DNA of 9,264 nucleotides from an uncultured Bacteroides sp. (GTDB lineage Bacteria; Bacteroidota; Bacteroidia; Bacteroidales; Bacteroidaceae): contig CAAFTU010000046.1 in the NCBI GenBank assembly GCA_900766005.1, positions 1 to 9,264 on the forward strand, written 5' to 3'. Both the position numbers and the translations under genes were made by a program. The notes beneath the pieces are model-generated. The model did not search any database. It was not told where the DNA came from and saw nothing but the letters and a program-made list of their open reading frames with translations. Shown here piece after piece: positions 7,599-9,264 of this stretch. Positions within the stretch are counted from its first letter, which is position 1; the number at the start of each line of letters is the position of its first letter.

Positions 7599-7733
7599 TA
7601 AGCGTTATTGCTCTTTCTGCTTAGCGTTGTTGATGTTATCGCTAAGCGTTATTTTCATTATCGCTTGGCATAACTTCGATCGATGCTTCTTAGCGTAGCT
7701 TCGCCTGGTGCTTAGCGAGAAATTGTACGACTC
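7599..7733. repeat. Degenerate 22-bp-period tandem repeat array
   Basis: Units start at 7599, 7621, 7643, 7665 (most diverged), then after a 3-base offset at 7690 and 7712, each 22 bases long. The left part of the unit is T(T/A)AGCGTTATT and the right part ends in about TTATCGC. Units 7599 and 7643 share an exact 11-mer, TAAGCGTTATT. Unit junctions read CGCTAAGCG or GCTTAGCG, so neighbouring units are partly self-complementary: GCTTAGCG at 7619-7626 pairs with CGCTAAGC at 7640-7647. The two rightmost units lie at or inside the 3' end of the Nudix gene, and its stop codon (7690-7692) is part of one unit. No T run suggests an intrinsic terminator. Confidence 0.65.
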
Positions 7734-8226
7734 CCTTCCGCACGGAGTCCAGTCCGAAATCTTCGGGATGGATGCTGCTGAGCGGCACAAAGAAAGAGTC
7801 GGCCACGTCGTCCATGGCTGTCATCCGGGTGAGGTCGCTCACGGTGCACCGGAAAAACAAGTCGAGTGTATGTACGGCAAATCCCGAGTAGATGTACACG
7901 TTGGGGATGGTAAACAGATAATCTGCTGCTTCTACCCTCAGTCCGGTTTCCTCTTTCACTTCGCGGGCCACTCCCTCCTCGGCCGTTTCGTGCATGTCGA
8001 TGAATCCGCCAGGCAGGTCGAGGGTGCCTTTTGCAGGTTCTTTGGCTCGTCGGCATACCAGCAGTTCTTCTTTTTCATTGAGGATGAAAGCCACGGTGGC
8101 AGCGGCTGAGTTGAAGTAATAAACAAAGCCGCATTGGGCGCATTTCTTAGACTTTTCGTCGTTGATTTCGAAATGGGCAGAACCACATTGGGGGCAATAT
8201 AAAAATTGGGATAACGGATGTGTCAT
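7690..8226 (-). CDS. Nudix hydrolase with N-terminal zinc ribbon
   Basis: The protein has 178 residues and is predicted to be cytoplasmic. A zinc ribbon is formed by CPQC (Cys11, Cys14) and CAQC (Cys29, Cys32). A Nudix fold follows, with the complete signature GX5EX7REUXEEXGU at Gly74-Leu96: Gly74, Glu80, Arg88-Glu89, Glu92-Glu93 and Gly95 are all present, so it should be an active Mg-dependent pyrophosphohydrolase of nucleoside-diphosphate-linked compounds. NADH pyrophosphatase (NudC) also combines a ribbon with a Nudix domain, but this protein lacks the large N-terminal domain and I do not see the NudC SQPWPFPxS motif. The substrate is therefore left open. The ATG start is about 22 bases from a perfect -7 box. 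Its last codons and stop lie in a tandem repeat array, and no terminator separates it from the TPR operon, so some read-through is possible. Confidence 0.95.
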   Translation of the reverse strand: MTHPLSQFLYCPQCGSAHFEINDEKSKKCAQCGFVYYFNSAAATVAFILNEKEELLVCRRAKEPAKGTLDLPGGFIDMHETAEEGVAREVKEETGLRVEAADYLFTIPNVYIYSGFAVHTLDLFFRCTVSDLTRMTAMDDVADSFFVPLSSIHPEDFGLDSVRKGVVQFLAKHQAKLR

Positions 8227-8247
8227 GATGAATCATTGTTTTATGTG

Positions 8248-8255
8248 CAAATGTA
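8248..8255 (-). promoter_or_regulatory. Nudix gene promoter, -7 box
   Basis: TACATTTG on the minus strand is a perfect TAnnTTTG match 21 bases upstream of the Nudix ATG, predicting a leader of roughly 16-20 bases. No TTTG is visible at the expected -33 spacing. It faces the rightward -7 box at 8302-8309, making a divergent promoter pair. Confidence 0.55.
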
Positions 8256-8301
8256 AATAAAATGCAGAGATTGTTTGTGCTGCAGGGCGAAAGTTTTTCA
8301 T

Positions 8302-8309
8302 TACCTTTG
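8302..8309 (+). promoter_or_regulatory. Rightward promoter for the comF unit, -7 box
   Basis: TACCTTTG is a perfect TAnnTTTG match. A TTTG at 8274-8277 lies 24 bases upstream, a little further than the usual 19-21. I find no better -7 match nearer the ComF ATG at 8485, so the transcript would carry a leader of about 170 bases holding a short ORF. Confidence 0.5.
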
Positions 8310-8332
8310 AAGCGTTTAACATAAACTGCAGA

Positions 8333-8449
8333 ATGAAAGGCAGAAAACTGATTTTTCATGCATGGGGACTGCCGTGTCTGGCTCGCCGTGCAGAGGAGGA
8401 TGAGGCTCTTGTCTGGTCTGCTTTGATGGGTTGTTTTTTATTTGTTTAA
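8333..8449 (+). CDS. Possible 38-codon leader ORF upstream of comF
   Basis: An ATG at 8333 opens a 38-codon frame ending at TAA 8447-8449, in the right place to be the first reading frame on the transcript from the 8302-8309 promoter. It begins MKGRKLIFHAW and ends in GCFLFV, with an acidic middle (RRAEEDEALVW). It matches no family I know. Its stop is 35 bases before the ComF ATG. A regulatory uORF, a small protein, a decayed gene end or chance are all possible. There is no Shine-Dalgarno sequence, but that is normal in this group. Confidence 0.22.
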   Translation: MKGRKLIFHAWGLPCLARRAEEDEALVWSALMGCFLFV

Positions 8450-8484
8450 AGAGAGATTTTTGGGACATTAAATCGCGTCTGTTT

Positions 8485-9174
8485 ATGATTGGGTGGTTTC
8501 GTTCGGTAGGACTTTTGCTGTTTCCCCGCTGTTGTGTGGTTTGCGGCCGGCCGTTGGCTGCCGGGGAGGACTTTCTTTGTGCGCTTTGCAATATAAACTT
8601 GCCCCGCACAGGGTATCATCTGCAGCAGGACAATCCGGTGGAGCGTTTGTTTTGGGGAAAGATTCCCTTGGAGCGGGCTACTTCTTTTTTCTTCTATCGC
8701 AAGGGGAGTGATTATCGGCATATTCTTCATCAGTTGAAATACGGAGGACAGAAAGAGATTGGAGAAGCGATGGGGCGGTGTATGGCTTCCGAACTGCTTC
8801 CTTCCGGTTTTTTTGAAGGGGTGGATGTGCTCCTGCCGGTTCCTCTGCACCGCAAGAGGCAGCGGAAGCGGGGTTACAATCAAAGTGAGTGGATTGCGCG
8901 CGGTGTGGCTGCTGTGGTGGGGCTGCCTGTCTGCACGGCGGCTGTGGAGCGGACTGCCAATACGGATACACAGACGCATAAGTCGGCTTTTGAGCGCTGG
9001 CAGAATGTGGAGGGTATCTTTGAACTTCGTCAGCCGGAGGTGCTGGAGGGGAAGCATGTGCTGATTATTGATGATGTGCTGACTACCGGTGCTACGACGG
9101 TGGGGTGTGCTTCTTGTCTGCTGCAAGTGAAGGGGGTGCGTATCAGTGTGCTGACCCTGGCTATGGCAGAATAA
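8485..9174 (+). CDS. ComF-family phosphoribosyltransferase-like protein
   Basis: The protein has 229 residues and is cytoplasmic. It starts with a double-zinc-ribbon region (CCVVC at 16-20 and CALC at 32-35). A type I phosphoribosyltransferase fold follows, with the ComF hallmark RKRGYNQ (residues 127-133) and the PRPP-binding motif VLIIDDVLTTGAT at 192-204. ComF is needed for DNA uptake in naturally competent Firmicutes and Proteobacteria, and GntX is a homologue. In Bacteroidales the role is not established, and no other competence gene is in this window. The open frame begins at a TTG (8431), but the ATG at 8485 places the ribbon 16 residues from the start, typical of the family, so it is preferred. 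The gene is divergent from the Nudix gene, with a long leader. Confidence 0.94.
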   Translation: MIGWFRSVGLLLFPRCCVVCGRPLAAGEDFLCALCNINLPRTGYHLQQDNPVERLFWGKIPLERATSFFFYRKGSDYRHILHQLKYGGQKEIGEAMGRCMASELLPSGFFEGVDVLLPVPLHRKRQRKRGYNQSEWIARGVAAVVGLPVCTAAVERTANTDTQTHKSAFERWQNVEGIFELRQPEVLEGKHVLIIDDVLTTGATTVGCASCLLQVKGVRISVLTLAMAE

Positions 9175-9264
9175 AGGCTCAGTAGAAATTTAGTGGGGAT
9201 ACGCATATAGTTTCGCAATGCGGAATAGAAAGAACTTCTTATCTGCTACACCTCTGAGATTTGC
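9175..9264. other. Right-edge stretch with two competing partial frames
   Basis: After the ComF stop no hairpin terminator is evident. Two frames reach the window edge. On the minus strand, 24 codons run from the edge to a TAA at 9192-9190, ending KLYAYPH, which could be the end of a convergent gene. On the plus strand an ATG at 9218 opens MRNRKNFLSATPLRF, with TAGTTTCG (one mismatch to the -7 box) just upstream. Neither is recognisable, and at most one is likely to be real. Confidence 0.3.

Noticed and set aside
7599..7717. CRISPR array as an explanation for the 22-bp periodicity
   Set aside because: There are no conserved repeats separated by unique spacers of 30 or more bases, and no cas genes. 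The similarity extends through the whole 22-base unit, so it is a tandem repeat.
8446..9126. Minus-strand 226-codon open frame
   Set aside because: Antisense to ComF, whose PRPP motif and zinc ribbon are unmistakable. The composition (His, Pro, Thr rich) is not that of a real protein here.

Overview
The window looks like chromosomal DNA from a member of the Bacteroidales, most likely Bacteroides, Phocaeicola or a close relative. Three things point there. Perfect matches to the Bacteroidetes -7 box (TAnnTTTG) lie upstream of most transcription units. Starts are A-rich and lack Shine-Dalgarno sequences. The topoisomerase I has the zinc-finger-free form with GR(F/Y)GP repeats.

Layout from left to right. 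Positions 1-27 appear to hold the first nine codons of a leftward gene cut by the window edge; the residues recall Bacteroidetes IS1595-family transposases. An AT-rich stretch with a palindrome and a strong terminator follow. Then comes a leftward block: topA (264-2612), a plug-less outer-membrane beta-barrel protein (2742-4475), a secreted TPR-repeat protein of about 1006 residues (4483-7503), and a zinc-ribbon Nudix hydrolase (7690-8226). A ComF-family phosphoribosyltransferase (8485-9174) runs rightward, divergent from the Nudix gene. A possible 38-codon leader ORF sits in its 5' region.

How the genes work together. The TPR and barrel genes are separated by only 7 bases and both encode signal peptides. 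They probably form one envelope module: a TPR protein acting with a TonB-receptor-like barrel that has lost its plug. A terminator followed at once by a -7 box separates this module from topA, which looks independently transcribed and ends in a textbook terminator. Nudix and ComF are housekeeping-type genes that share a divergent promoter region.

The least ordinary features are a degenerate 22-bp-period tandem repeat at 7599-7733 that runs into the 3' end of the Nudix gene, the conserved-looking TPR/barrel pair of unknown function, and the probable IS end at the left edge. I see no phage, CRISPR, tRNA or rRNA. Three leftward and rightward genes (TPR, barrel, ComF) have long open frames beginning at TTG; in each case an internal ATG is the better start, and coordinates here use it.
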